Positions 1 through 13,204 of a stretch of 64,000 nt of DNA are shown one piece after another. Every line of letters starts with the position of its first letter. Within the stretch, counting starts at the first letter, position 1. A program made the position numbers and the translations under genes. Below the pieces are notes generated by a model. The model was not told where the DNA came from and made no database searches. It saw nothing but the letters and a program-made list of their open reading frames with translations. Origin of the DNA: Mesorhabditis belari. Lineage: Eukaryota > Nematoda > Chromadorea > Rhabditida > Rhabditidae. The stretch is from contig CAUEEP010000937.1 of the NCBI GenBank assembly GCA_958450365.1, positions 2,232,501-2,296,500 on the forward strand, in the 5' to 3' direction.

Positions 1-3000
1 TAGTCGAACAATTCGTGGACGATTGTACCTAAACGACGTGAAATTAATAGTAAGATTTCTCTAAAAAAATTGCACACCTTTTTTTTGATCCCTGTATCTT
101 GGCATCTTTTGCAGGCAGTAAGTGAACTCATTGTGTGGAAGAACCTAGGTTTGCAATAAAGCTAGCCAAATGGAAGAAATCATACCGCTTTAAGTTCTTC
201 TTGAGTCACATACGGCTTTCCATCCTTGGTCAGAGCACTATAACTCGATCAATTAAAAGTATTTCATTTAAGTATACCGAAAAGCAGCTCGAATATCATC
301 TCCATGTCGTACATCGGGCGTCTCTTGTGAAATCATCCACGAGATAAAGTTTTGAATCGAAACTTTTCCTTCACTAAATCCGATGACTTGAAAAACAGTC
401 GAGATGCCTCTCCCGAGATTACTTTTGTGGATCCAATTGTTTGAGAAGAAGCTGTTGTTCCTTGCTCATGACACGTTCAGACACTTCGCCCACATCATTT
501 CCGAGAGCACTCAGGCACTTCAAGCATTCAATGTAGCTGATGTAACCAGTCAGGTTCTGAAAAGTTCCAATTTGTAACTATTCTTTATCCAATTACCTTA
601 TCGTAATGGCGAAAGATTGTCATGTATTCTTTGAGCGCTTCTTCTTTTATATCACCCTCATTCAGAGCACTAAATAGTAAAGATTAAAAATGCGGCAAAA
701 TATGGTTTCTCACCGAATTTGCTGATCCAAACTTTGCCGAAGACGCGTGATCAACATCTCCAAATTCTCCCAATCATGATACAAGCTGATGCGTGAGAAT
801 TTAGTGTACCTAAACAAACAAACCCGGTCAATAAGTTTCTAATAAGAGTCGTGCCTGTTTGTGAGAAGAAGGTGTCGCTCGAGTTTGGCGCCAAGTTCAT
901 CCATCTGTTTGAGGTGGCCGCGTTTCTCTAGTAATTCATCGACAATTCCTCGAATTTTTTTGTATTGCTCTTCCAGTGAACCATTGGCCTAAATGCCGAT
1001 TTGAAGAAAATCTATTGAAAAATTCAAACCTCCAGAGCTCTTCGCTTTACGTCGGCAATGAAGTTAGCAATCATGTTGGCCTGTGAAGCGAATTCTTTCT
1101 CCATTTGTTCGTTTTCCATCAAGCACTCGGTCACGTGTTCAAGAGCAACTTTACGTTGCTAAAATTACATGTAATCAAATAATTTCTCAAGTCCGACTCA
1201 CCTGTACAAGCTGCTGCAAAGATTGCCAAGTCGTTTCGATGGCCTGAATATCGAACCAGGTAAACGGGTTTGGTCCAGGGTAGATTTCTAAAGTTCAAAA
1301 ATTTCCAAAGTTTATATAAACTTTACTTCGTGCTGCTGCATCCAAATCGACGAGGCTAATGTATTTCTGTTCGGCTGTCGACAGAGATGAAACAAAAGTT
1401 GAGTGAGTCTTCCACAATTCCTCGAGATCTTTGGACGAGTTGCACCATCGAATTGGGTCGGTTAGATCTTCAGCCGAGCTTTCGTAGTATGAATTGAACG
1501 CGGACGCCTGTTGAGCAAATTCCAACCAAAGCGTTTCCAAGTTACTAAAAAAGACTTTTCAATTAAAACGTAAAATATAATATGCTATGTGTATTGCAAT
1601 TAAGCCTTTATAGTCTCGAAAGAGCAACCTTCGCATCGCCTCGGCATCATCAAGTTGGTTGCTAACGTCCGCTGCCTTCTTTTCGAGCATCATCCATTTC
1701 TTCATCACTTCTCCCCAATGTCGATGCAGCTGATCGCTTGACGCCGTTTGCTGAAGCTAAAACACAATATAAATAGATTCAAACAAATTGTGCTTACCTG
1801 TTCAACATAAACCGCACATTTTCTCAATTCTTCCTGATTGAAAGCTTCAATTCGAGAGCAAAAGACGGAATGTTGAAGTTTCGAGCGACGAATGCTCTCC
1901 AGATCCTCGATGTTCTCCACAAATCCGAGCTGTCGCATTTGATCGACTATAATTGAATGAATTAAATGCATCGAATAGAAGCTTACCAATCCAAGCCTCA
2001 ATAAAGTCGCATTGCCAGTGAAAATTGATCGAGTTAGCTGCTTCTTCTAATACATCACGACGCGCCGAGGACAACGAGAGAACCGTAGACAAGCTGAATA
2101 AAGAATATGAGTTTAGCTGGTGAAGAAATCACCGTTTTTGCAATTGACCCAGATCTTTTTCAATCATTTCATTAAATTCGACGTCATTAGCAAAGCTGGC
2201 CTTGTGTGATCCTCCAAGGTCCATGATGCGGGCTTTGTGAATCTCCAGATCGTCCTAAAGTGATTAATTTGTACAGTAAAAAGCAGAACTGCCATTGTGA
2301 AAAAATTCAAGTACCTCCAAAAGGTTATGCTTTTTAAGAGCGCATTCAATGGCAACAGATGAGCGAGCTTCTTGGTTTTGATCGAGTATCTCGGCACATT
2401 CAGAGAGCCAATAACTTTCCTCCTCGATTTGTGATGAGATTTCCTAAAAACCATACTTAAAGACAAAGGTTTGCTCCCTTACATGATATTTCTTGCATTC
2501 CATTAGATGATTGTTCCGTTTGACAAGTTCGTTCTTTAGATCCTCCAAAAGTGCGTCCAAGTCCCGTAGCTTGACATCAAGTTTCACTGACTTTGCAATC
2601 GTTTGGTCAACTTCTGAGCACGTCTTTTGGAGTGAAAGCAACTAAAATAAACAAATAGGCAAATTTAAAAAGATAGATCCACTTGTCGTTGCCGATTCAC
2701 AACGTCCTCCTCAAGTCGGCGATGTTTTCGAAGAACACTCTAAAAATTTTAACTATATCATTTTGATACAATCGAATTACTTGGAAATGCGAAAAATTCC
2801 TCCCATGATCGGCATTCATTGCAAGAATTCGTTTTTCGGAAGCCCAGCTAATCTCATCGTCAATCTTTTGAGCCAACTGACAAACTTTCAAGGTCTGAAC
2901 AAAATTTTACAATGGACATTGTTGTTTTCATTTACGTTGTTTAGCAAGTTGATTCGTGCATCAGCAAGTGGACGTAAGCGATCAAACCTTTCCACAATTT

Positions 3001-6000
3001 CCGCAGCACGAGCCCTCACCGTCTCTGCGTCCACCACTTCAAAAGACATCGAATCGTCCATAGCCTATAACGACGCACATTTTTGGATCTACAATTGAAA
3101 CAAACCTCTTTTGGTAAATCCTCAAGAAGCCCAAATAGTTCGAGGACTTTGTCGCCATAAACACTCATTTGGACCTCGAAGAAATCGTTTTTCTTGAGTA
3201 GCTGCTTTACCGTTTCAACATCCTTAAATCATAATATTATTTTTCTCAAACATATGCACTCACACTTCCACAATCTTTATTAGCAAGCTCCTCTTCTGTC
3301 TCAGCAATCCAATGCTCCAAATCGTTAGCCAACCTTTTGAACTTCTTGCGATTTCTTTCTTTCTAGAAAAAAAATTACAAGTGAAAAATCATATTACCAA
3401 ATACCTCAAGCCTGGTAGCACTGATTGCATAACTTCTTGTGAGTTTTTCCCATTGGCCCTGAATTCTTTGAATACGTTCCATAATCTAAACGAGCTTTCA
3501 TTATATCTATGATTCATTGAAAGTCTTACCATATCAGTTTGATCCATACTCTTGCAAGAGTTGTTCATCGCTTCTTGTCCAGCATTCAGAACCTTGACTA
3601 AAATCAAAACTTTACTAGCGTACTGATGTTTTATGAATTAGTCATACAACAAAAATTTCGTACCAATTCGTTCGTTATTGGCTCTAATTTCTTCTCCCAG
3701 GCTTTTATGTGTTTGAGTAGCGTTTTCCAATTCCTTTTCAGGCAAATATTCGATCTCCTCCAAGATCTAAATCAAACTGTATCGTCAACTAAACAAAACC
3801 CATGTTACCACTAATTTTTCCCGAATCCAGAACTCCATTTCTTCAGCTTGCTTTCCAAAGTTCTAAATTGAAGTTACATAGTCGCTATCCAAAAGAAAAG
3901 ATACTTGGATGATTCTCTCATCACCAATCCGGCTAATTGAGTCAATGATACTTAGAGTCAATTGCTCCCAGCGTTCGTTGATTTGTGTCTGTCGACTTTC
4001 AATTGAATCCTAAATTTAATCTTTCCAATATATCACAAATAGTCAATAAATCTACCTTTTCGACATTCCTTTTTGATAGCAAATGTTGAGCCATAGAATT
4101 GAAATTTTGAAACGAGTCCCGTTTCTTTTCTACGGACTTTTGGAGGTCTTCTTGACGCGTCAACAAAACATCGACATCTTCACCCGAAACGTCGTGAGAT
4201 ACAATCATTGTTTCATGAAGATCTAACCACTCATTAAACTAAAAATAAAGCTTTAGTCATAAAAAAGTTTAACGCGACCTGTTCATACTCCCGAAGAAAC
4301 TTTTGTGTCTCGAGTGCATTTTCAAGCAGTTCATTGCGCCGACTCCATGTTTCTTGCAATCCATTAAAAGCAATGACTGCCTATAAAAGCAATAAATAAC
4401 AAAATTTAAGTAAAGTACTTTTTCGAGTTGTTCAGCAATTTCCTTCTTGGCAAGATGACGTGCAGCAATCAGATCTCCTCCATTTCTAAAAGATTTAAGT
4501 TTTGAAGCCATGAACCTTAAACTCACTTTTCATGCTCAATCAGATCCCTTTTGCGTGCCGAAATATCATCCCAGAGTTCTGAATGTTGATCGAGCATAGC
4601 CTTGATTCCTTCAACATCATTCGCCGTATCCGTTGAGCTTGCAACAATCGTTTCGGATTCGATCCATTGGCACAAATCTTGATTCTCCGTGAGGAAGGCG
4701 TAAAGGGGAACAAGCTCTCTGATCTCACTTCGTCGCTCTTCCAGCTAAATGGAATCATAAACTTCCAAGCTCCAACACTTGCCTTATTGACCAATCCATT
4801 CCATCGTTCGCAAATCTCTTTTTGTCTATCATAAACCATTGAAGAGACTTCCGGAAACCGTTGGCGCAGTGCATCAGCCTTAAAAAATAATAAAATGTTT
4901 TAGTCAAAATTACAGAATACCAAATCGATGAACCGATCAAGAAGTCGTCCCATATCTTCCATATCACTCTCGGCCATTTCATAATCTCGTTTCAACTTGG
5001 TAATCAATATATTGTCACACCCAATGATTTCTTCGCTGATCAAAATCTCCTTAAAAGTGATGCATAGTAAACTTTTTGTTAGACCGTACCTTTTCCGAGA
5101 TATGTCCATCCAATTCAGCTGCATTGTGCAACCAACTGTCCAAGGCTTTGTGTGCCGCCGCTTTTTGTTCCTTGACCGCGAATGCAGCGCCGAGAATTTT
5201 CCATTTTGCTTTCAGGTCGTCCAAAGTGTGTCGGAAGATGGCTTGCACACTGCTGTCGTTGGATATTTCATTGGCTTGCGCGGCAAGTTGTTGCATCTTT
5301 TGCTGAAAAGAAAAGTGTGGCTTGAATAAGAGCAATTAGGTTACCTCATAGGTGTTCTTGTAATCTTGTAGATCCTTTTCAAAACAAGATAGGCCAGCCA
5401 ATGAGTTTGTCTTCTGGTTTTGTAACACAACAATCTGAATTTAGGAATTTAGCAGATTAACAACAAAATTCCTTACCCTATCGTCAACCCATTGGACCAA
5501 AGCAACAAATTGGTGATTCAAATGATAGGCAGCATTAACATCATTAATATGCCTAAAATGCTACAGTTAAATAAAATTAAATAAAAACTACCGCTTCCTC
5601 TGTTCAGATTTCTTTGTCAGATTTTTATAAGCCAACTCCAGAACGTGCTGCATTTCTTTTGGCTTTGACTAAAACATAATTGAACAAAAAAACAATAGAA
5701 TATGAACCCGATCATCTGGCTTGAGCTTCTTGAAACTTGATTTCGGCACAATTCCAATTGATCCTTTGCTCTAAAAAATCCTGATTTGATTATTTTGAAT
5801 GAGTAATCACCTGAACTTTCCATAGATCAGCTGTCGGTTCACCAAGAAGCAATGCTCGTTCGCCTTTCTTAATAGAAAGTTCACCTTCCTTGCGAGCGAC
5901 AATATTGTGCTGACAAACAATATGAGGCAGTTCTAAACATCAACTTTGTTTGAACAAAAGGAAAAGCTACCGTTTTCCGCGCTTTTTTGCAATTCGAGCA

Positions 6001-9000
6001 TACGCGAATGGAGTTCATTAATGGTGGTCTAAATTTGACCTGCTTGAAGCGCAACAAAAGCAATCTACCTCAAAAACTTGCACGTCAAGTAGAAAAGCGT
6101 CGTGTTGTCTAGCAGCTCTCTCCGATGATTCTTCGTCTTTCAATTCAGCCGATCTCAGGAACAATCGATCTTTTGAGTCAATCCAGTCCTGGGCCTCGCG
6201 AACATCTTCGTAGTACTTGTTTTTCTAAAATACAAAAGTTTAAAGTTTGCATGACGAATTCCTTACCTCAATAGCCATTGTTAAATATTGTTGTTTCAAA
6301 TTGGCGCTCAATTTTAACTCGTTGAAGCATTCAAATAAGTAGCTTTGGGCCGAGATTAACTAAAGTAAGCGTAGTGTACAGGTTAAGATAAAGATAGCAC
6401 CTTAGGAAGCCTGTTCTTTTGATTTCCCACTGAATTTGAACGCTTCTGAAGCTCTTCAATCGATTTTGTATGGCCATCCATTTCAGCAAGCAACATCTAG
6501 AAAAAGTTAAATATCAACCAAAGTTCAATAAACACCTCATTTTTCTGTAGCGCAATTCGCAACACATGAAGATCGTCGGATTCGATGAGCACCGTCATTC
6601 GCAACTTCTCGCGAGCCCAATTCAATTCATCGTAGATCTCCGAAAGTAGTTCCAAGTCTTAAAATATCAATTTATCCTCTTGTATTCCTAACGCTTACCT
6701 TGGTGCTGCTGATTTCCGACAACCAAAACGTTATTGAGATCCTTGTTCAATTTGTTGTATCGTTGTAAAATCGAGCCGTAAGCATCCCGAATCTCCTTTG
6801 TTTCAATTCCCTTGGCCTTCTCTCCAATATCGTCGATCGTTTCCTAAAGTTTAAAAGTTAATTTAAGTGGGTTGTTTTACCTGTTGTATTATTGCGGTGT
6901 TTTCAAAAAGCTTCAGCGCTTTCAATCTGGCATTGATTGTTGATGGATCATCTTCTCCATTCGCCGCCGCTTGGACCGATCGTAATTGTCCTTCAGCTTG
7001 CGTCAGCCATCTAAGGCATTCAATAAAAAATTGTTGATATAAAAATACCCGTTGAATTGCTCGATCTCACGTTCCACTTGAACCGCCATCCCGACTGCTT
7101 CCAGAAATTCGGATCGCTCCTCGCTTTCGATGTTCAATTGATTCCATCTTTCTTGTGCTTTTCCGTATGACATATGCGCATTTGTGTATCCATTGTCCCG
7201 TAGCTCTTCAACTTGTTTTTTAATTTCACCAAGCCGAGAGCCGTAAGCCTAAAATCCAAGAAGTTATTTTTGAGCATGATCAAACTACTCACGGTAAGCT
7301 CCCTCTTGAAAGCGTCGTGCTTCAGGCCTTCAGTCCGAATATTCTTTTTGTGAATTTGGATGGCCTTTTGACGCGACGCGAAGCTATTGTTCATCCAAGT
7401 GTTGATTGTCTCCAGTTCTCTAAACTCAACAATGGTAAAGCTTTATTTGTATGCGGACTTTTCGAATTGTTGAACATCCTCTGTCGTTTTAATTTCTTTG
7501 TACAAGTTGCTCATTAGATCCTGAAGGTTTTTGAAATCGGCGTTGATAGATGCCATTTGTTTTCCGATAGCTTCTTTCATTTCCGGTAAACCTAAAGTTT
7601 TATGTTTGCACTTGTTTGTCAGAATTCGTTGAATTTACTAAAATATACCTTGCGTAACGAGTTCCACTTTCTTCGTCAGCTCATCAATAAGTTGTTCATT
7701 GGCACCAACAAAACGTCCCAATTCAGCGCATTGTTTTTTGGCATTATGCAGCGAACTGTTGTTTACTGGGAAGAGACGCGTCAACAAATCCTGAAATCAG
7801 CAATTACTCAATCAAGAATATGCCTAATGTACCTGCAACTTTGTCACGGAACTTTGAACTTCTGCAGCGTCTCGCTCCCAAAGTCGTAAACGATGACACG
7901 ATTCGAAGAATGCATTTTGCTTTTCCCAGTTTGCTCGAAGTTCATCCCGAAGCGTTTTCAAATCATCGATTTTGTCCGTTAGATCTAAATGAAATGGCCA
8001 CTTTTTTTGACATCTTTACTAGTTACCGCGATAGTCTTCTAATAAATATCCACTATCCAAACATGCATTGATGATTTCAATGTGCGCATCAATTTCTCCC
8101 TAAATTCCAATAAATAAATCAAGTGAATAAAAACAAACCTTAATATCCTTCATCATTTCCAAGAACTGTTCAGCATTGTCCACGTCCGATGGCATCTCAC
8201 TGACATTCATTGTTGCGAAAACTTCTCGAGACCAAGAAACGATGTCTCTAAAATTGGTCAGTTGTTATTGTTTTCTAAATGAGCTAACTGATTCAGCTTA
8301 AACGAAACTTACGCATACTCTCCACCAAATTTGCTGATCAAGATTTCATTGTTAAGTTTTTCACGCGTGTTCGTCAGGTGTTTCTAAAACAGCACACATT
8401 GTTGACTTAAATATTGGAATTCAACCTTGAAGTCGTCAAGCTCCGTTGTTACAAGCTCAAAGTCCTTTTCGCGGCCAAACAGTTGCGCATCTTTTGAGGA
8501 GTGCTTCAAGCGATGTTCAAAATATCGTAGCTTCGTCGACACTTCGTCAACTTTTCGCAGCTGCTCCTAAATCATTTCTTAGTCTATTATCATAAAACTT
8601 TTATCCAACCTCGATGGCATTCGCAGCACTGAGCGGTTCCATAGTCCTGGCATCTTGATATTGCTCAAGAAACTGCTTCACCTCAGCCATTTCAAATGCA
8701 AGTCGTGCCAACTAAAAAAAATGTTTATTGCTCTAATTATCGAAAAAAAACCCCACTCGTTCTTGTTCGATTTGTGCATGCTTCAGCTTGTCGATGTTTT
8801 GCATCAACGTTTCCCATGATTCCTTTACCGAGTCACGTCTTGTCAATATGTCAACTTCATCATCGACTCCAGATTTGAGAATGCGGTCAGCCTCGGCTTC
8901 AATTTTCAAAAGTTTCGGCGAGTTCATATGGACATCCTAAACAAAACTTAAATTAAATTATATTCAATTTTCGCCTTACCTTTATCAACAGTTCCAGCAC

Positions 9001-10409
9001 ATTCTCCGTTTTCACGGAAGCGGTTTCATCTACCGGCAATTCAATGGTCGGCTGCGAAGCCTTCACTCGCTCGTCAATCCAACTAAAAATGAAAACGTTG
9101 ACAGCAGATTCTTATAAATACTTTTTCATTGCTTCACAAAGACGATAAAAGTTCGAAATATTAAGTGCTTGTTGGAGAAGTTGGCCTTTCTTTTTCATTG
9201 CCCGTTGAAGTTCCTCCCACAAATCCACGAGTTGATTGACGTGTTCCTAAAAAGTGTCTTAGTAATAAACCAATTAGTTACTTAGGTACCTGTATGGCTT
9301 TTGAAGCAAAATGATTGGCCAAGATTAGGTCGCGACCACCATCACATAGAGTCGCAAGTCGCTCTCCGTTAAGTTTCATCTCGACAACCAAAGTTTCGCG
9401 CCGCTTTTGCTTAGCCTAAAAATCTTGTCATGAATAAATTGTTGCTTGGAATATCCACCTGTACATTGACAAGATTTGACTCAAGCTTTCCATCCAAGTT
9501 CAGCGAAGCAATCGTGTCTTTCATCCAACTCTCGAGGTCAACAGCGTCTCTAAAATAAGTTAAGTTGACAAAAGTACGAAAATATTACTCTTTAAACAAT
9601 TGGTAGTTCTTTGACTCAATCAGTTTCTCTCGTTTATCCTTTGCAAGGTCGCGAAAGTTGGCATATGCAGCGAGCACCTCGTTTCGCCGTACCTAAATAT
9701 TGAGTTTGCAGTTGTGATTAGGGCTAGAAGCAACCCAGCTAAAACTTATAAAACTTTCTAAACAAACTCTGATTTTAAATTCACAGTTTTTGAGACAAAA
9801 TAGCAGAAAGGCACCTATTCATACTCGCAGCATTCCGGCTTAACTTTGAATAGCTTCGTTAAGCTCAGCTTATAGTTAGATCTTAAGCTTATAAGTTTAG
9901 TTTTACGTTAAGCTGGAGTGCTGCAAGTAGGCTACAAAAATTTATTTGGTATTTTGGTAGTTGGGAGGGCCACTTTTCTCCTGGCTTAGTTGGATCTAAT
10001 GTTTTGAGTGATTGTCTTGATACCTTTTCTCGAGTAATTAAATATGCTTATATTTTTAGAGCATTTACAATACATTTCAAGTTTCATATTGCCGCTTTTA
10101 TTTGTTTCTTCAAGTGTAAGCAGCTTTGAGGTAGCGTTTGGTGGTTAAAGTACATGAGATTAGGTTAGAATTGCCAAAAACTTGCTAAAATAGTCACCAA
10201 TTTATTAAGTCACCAATATTTGATTACCTTCGAATGGATAAAAGGTATCAATACAACCACTCAGAACATTAGATCCAACTAAGCCAGGATAAAAGTGGCC
10301 CCTCCCAACCACCAAAGTATCATTTATTCAACGCTACCTCTATGTTATCCGGTGTTTCTTCGCTCGTTGGCAAAGGCGCTTCGTTGATCGAAGCCGTGTC
10401 TTCGCTCAT
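1..10409 (-). CDS. spc-1: Alpha-spectrin, divergent; C-terminal end at window edge
   Basis: Large actin-membrane scaffold protein that pairs with beta-spectrin under the plasma membrane. I see one long multi-exon minus-strand gene. Exon 1 starts at ATG 10409 (MSEDTASINEAPLP), just after a TTTAG acceptor. Exon 2 (9692-9592) continues in phase with VRRNEVLAAYANF, which fits the alpha-spectrin N-terminus. Many spectrin-repeat exons follow. At 5.70-5.91 kb there is a degenerate SH3 domain (ARKEGELSIKKGE, then DLWKVQ, then SKGSIGIVPKSSFKKLKP), at about the fractional position expected for alpha-spectrin. The C-terminus has EF loop 1 (DKNLTGYISYIE), loop 2 (DPQNEGKVSIQN), ISWMISQET and TKDGKPYVTQEELKA. 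The last codons (TIVHELFD) reach base 1, so the stop is just at or outside the edge. Introns are 36-60 nt except intron 1 (9693-10337), which carries a MITE. The family call is firm. Repeat sequences look very diverged, so this may be a paralogue and not the main spc-1 gene. Confidence 0.88.
9822..9931. repeat. Short foldback repeat in spectrin intron 1
   Basis: Imperfect palindrome of about 110 nt. The left arm has GCAGCATTCCGGCTTAAC and the right arm GTTAAGCTGGAGTGCTGC, with a second palindrome (AGATCTTAAGCTTATAAG) in the middle. It looks like a small non-autonomous foldback element. Confidence 0.6.
9949..10320. mobile_element. MITE with ~80-bp terminal inverted repeats
   Basis: Left arm 9949-10030 and right arm 10236-10320 are inverted copies of each other with only scattered mismatches (shared core CCTGGCTTAGTTGGATCTAA). 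The element of about 370 bp has no ORF and lies within intron 1 of the spectrin gene, immediately next to the donor of exon 1 near 10337. The arms suggest a non-autonomous DNA transposon; the superfamily is not clear. Confidence 0.8.
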
Positions 10410-10425
10410 TGCTTTCACGACGTAT

Positions 10426-12112
10426 CTAAATGAAAATACAATTAAACAAGTTGAAAGAAAAGAAAGAAAAACAAAATTGATGCTAACGAAATCTACTTCA
10501 ACAAGTTTTATAAAGATTCCTTAAATTTTTAGTCTAATGGGGGTTGAAATGAAGCAAAGACTTTAGAAATCTTACAATTAGAAGTAGAAAAAGTTTATGC
10601 AGTTCATTTGATTGTTAGAGTAGAATTTGACAACCGTTTGATCGTCATTTTTAGACGAAAAAAATGGAAAAGTCGCACCTTGTACGCAAAAAAGCGACAT
10701 TTACCTAGAAAAACAACTTTTGGAATAGAAATTGGGGTGCAAAGGTAGTTGGGAGCACTATTTTTCTTTAAAACCACTTTTTCTGGGGTAATTTTATGCG
10801 TAGCTTTCGAAAAACACAACGAAAACTTGGGAAAATGCGTTTTAAGCCAAGTTTCGGGGCTTCAAAGTGCTTCTAAAGTGCACTTCACCATATGGAACCC
10901 AAGCTATCGACTATGGGGCACTTTTCAAGGTCAAAACTAGAGCGAAAACCATTTTTTTAACCACTAAATGTTCATTTTCGAACTTAAATTGACTGGTAGA
11001 GGCAAAACAAATCGAAAAAATATATTTTTTGAGATTTTGACTCATGTGGGGTCGAAATTTGGAAAAGAATATTTTTTTTATTTAACTTCAATTTGATTAG
11101 AATCAGTAGTAATCAGTAGGCTAAATTATGCCAAGAAGAAGTGTTTTTTGTTCCAAAAAATGTTTTGCGAGACCATTTTTTGGACCTCTTCCTTATGTGT
11201 ATCCCTCTCACCACACTGTATGTGCGCGCACTTTGAAGCCCCGAAGCCTCGGCTTTAAACGCCTTTTCCTAATCTCTTATTGTGTTTTTCGGAATCTACG
11301 CATAAAACCACCCTAGAAAAAGTGGTTTTGAAGAAAAAAGGTGCCCCCCCCCCCTAACTTTATTAGTACCAGTTTTTTTGCCAACTTTGGCGAGTTATTG
11401 TAAGATACTCCTACTTTGCCCTCAATCTTTTGCTGACCATTTTGCCCAAATTCTTCACAAAAGTTAAAACTTATTCTTTAAACGATCACAAAAATTAAAA
11501 ACAGCGTTAAGTCTTTTTGTTCGGTCGATTCATATTTCTTGGAGCTCAATCTAATCGACATGGATCTTAATTTCTTGTTCAACTCTTCCTTGATTTTTTG
11601 ACCATTCGACGCTGACTAGAAATGAAAGATTAACGTTAAGATGATCAGGGAAAGATAATTCTTTAAACAGATGCTACGGCTCAATCTGACTATGCTTTCG
11701 AAAGCGCCTATATTCAAAAATAAACTCAATTCGTGGTCTATAAAAAAGGGCCAAAGTTTGGGTTACGTAGGGGTGGGGCCCACAACGCACACGGCTGTCC
11801 CCGCATCAATGGTAATCCAAAACAGAGAAACGATGATGATAATCACAATGTTTTACGTTTACAGCTAACGGATATCGCCAGACAAACACCTGTAACAAGG
11901 CTCGAATGTAACAAGCTACAAAAATCTGACTTAAGATGATAAAATCAAGTTCTTAACACAATTTTTCGGACTTCAATAATATGGTAGCGGCTAAATTAAA
12001 CTTTACGGTCTTATCGAGAATCCAAACCAATCCCGGTTTTTAGGTTTTCCGCGATGCCAGAATGCACGAAAAACATAAAATTATAAAATAAAATTCATAT
12101 GCTAGCTCAATT
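10426..12112. other. Intergenic, repeat-derived
   Basis: Between the spectrin start and the duplicated block. It holds the 10745-11353 foldback element and a poly-C run near 11343-11352. Short ORFs here are chance or lie inside the repeats; I see no gene. Confidence 0.6.
10745..11353. mobile_element. Foldback element, family shared with 16.39-16.74 kb
   Basis: The left arm (10745-10890) and the right arm (11222-11353) are inverted copies; both contain the TTTTATGCGTAG and ACACAA...AAAATGCGTTTTAAG motifs or their complements. The left arm and the sequence to about 11050 are repeated almost verbatim at 16396-16735. No transposase is visible. Confidence 0.75.
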
Positions 12113-12443
12113 CATTGAGATACATTTAAAAAAATAATCAAAAGTTTCCATTTCTACCCAAGCTGCGTTTCAAAAGCAAATTCCAAAGCCAGACCAAATT
12201 TCGTTTGTGTTACTGGGATTGCGGTCTACTACAGTCTAACCATTGGACCAACATTTACATGTCCGAGCATTGCAAACAGCTTCTTTTCAGATCCAAACTC
12301 TTTGTCCAACTTTAGATTATCATTGACCCTGCAAAGCGTATGTATTTATTCTAAATTATTCTGTTAGAACACAAAAAAGGCCTTAAATGCTATGCACTTA
12401 CATATTTACAAACAAAATGCAAATTACAGCAAAAACTGAACTA

Positions 12444-13089
12444 CAGGGAATTTTTTAAAAAAGTCAGTTCAGCTCGATTTTTCTCAGAATTTCTAGTGGC
12501 TCCCGGTCGTTTTTGTGGAGAAAAAGAGAAAATTTTGGGCGAGCAAATTTTTCATATTTTTTCACTTTGTCCGGATTTCATGACCCCCAATACCTGGAAT
12601 TTCTGAGCTACCATGAGACTTTTGCAAAAAATTAAAACTTTTTACTGGCATTGTGGTGTTCATATTAGCGTTAATCTATAAACTAAGATTTTTAGCCAAA
12701 CACTTTATTCATCTACATTATATGATAATCTGTCGTAAATACGAGATTTTCAACTCGCTTTTTTTAAAGAAGTGTCCCGTTTTTCAAAGGAAACGCTGAT
12801 CAATAAAGTGCATGGTTAAAATTTGTAGTTATCCTAGTAGTGTTTAGTATGCATCACGATGCCAGTAAAAAGTTTTAATTTTATGGCAAAAGTCTCATGG
12901 TGGTGGTGATCATGGTGGCTCAGAAATTCCAGGTATTGGGGGCCATGAAATCCGGACAAAGTGAAAAAATATGAAAAATTTGCTCGCCCAAAATATTCAC
13001 TTTATCACCACAACAACCACTGGGAGTAACTAGTAATTCTGAGCAAAATCGAGCTGAACTGACGTTTTTCTTAAACATCCTATTTCACC
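12444..13089. mobile_element. ~645-bp foldback insertion absent from copy B
   Basis: Arms at about 12465-12655 and 12850-13064 are inverted copies: CAGTTCAGCTCGATTTT at the left and AAAATCGAGCTGAACTG at the right, with long inner matches such as CAATACCTGGAATTTCTGAG. The sister duplicate at about 23820 runs through the same point without it, so this is a datable insertion with an empty site for comparison. Confidence 0.85.
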
Positions 13090-13204
13090 GATTATTTCAA
13101 AGGAAACGAATTTAAATAATTGAAATAGTGAAACGTCCAAGAACCATGTAACGAACACAATTCATACCATTAGATTATTTGAAGAGTCGAATGGTAAACT
13201 CATC

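Noticed and set aside
421..440. Apparent premature TAA in the spectrin EF-hand exon
   Set aside because: A 47-nt intron (GTAATC...GATTTAG) removes it and joins DPQ to NEGKVSIQN, restoring the EF loop.
135..3098. Plus-strand and alternative-frame ORFs over the spectrin gene
   Set aside because: They overlap well-supported minus-strand spectrin exons and show no codon bias or motif.
11128..11316. 62-codon ORF MPRRSVFCSKKCFARPF as a gene
   Set aside because: It lies in the right part of a foldback element and is mirrored by the left arm; chance reading of repeat DNA.
12200..12265. tRNA-like A box (TGGTCCAATGGTTAGAC, minus strand), also in copy B at about 23582-23615
   Set aside because: Only the A-box/D-arm region fits; no B box at the right distance and no acceptor pairing.
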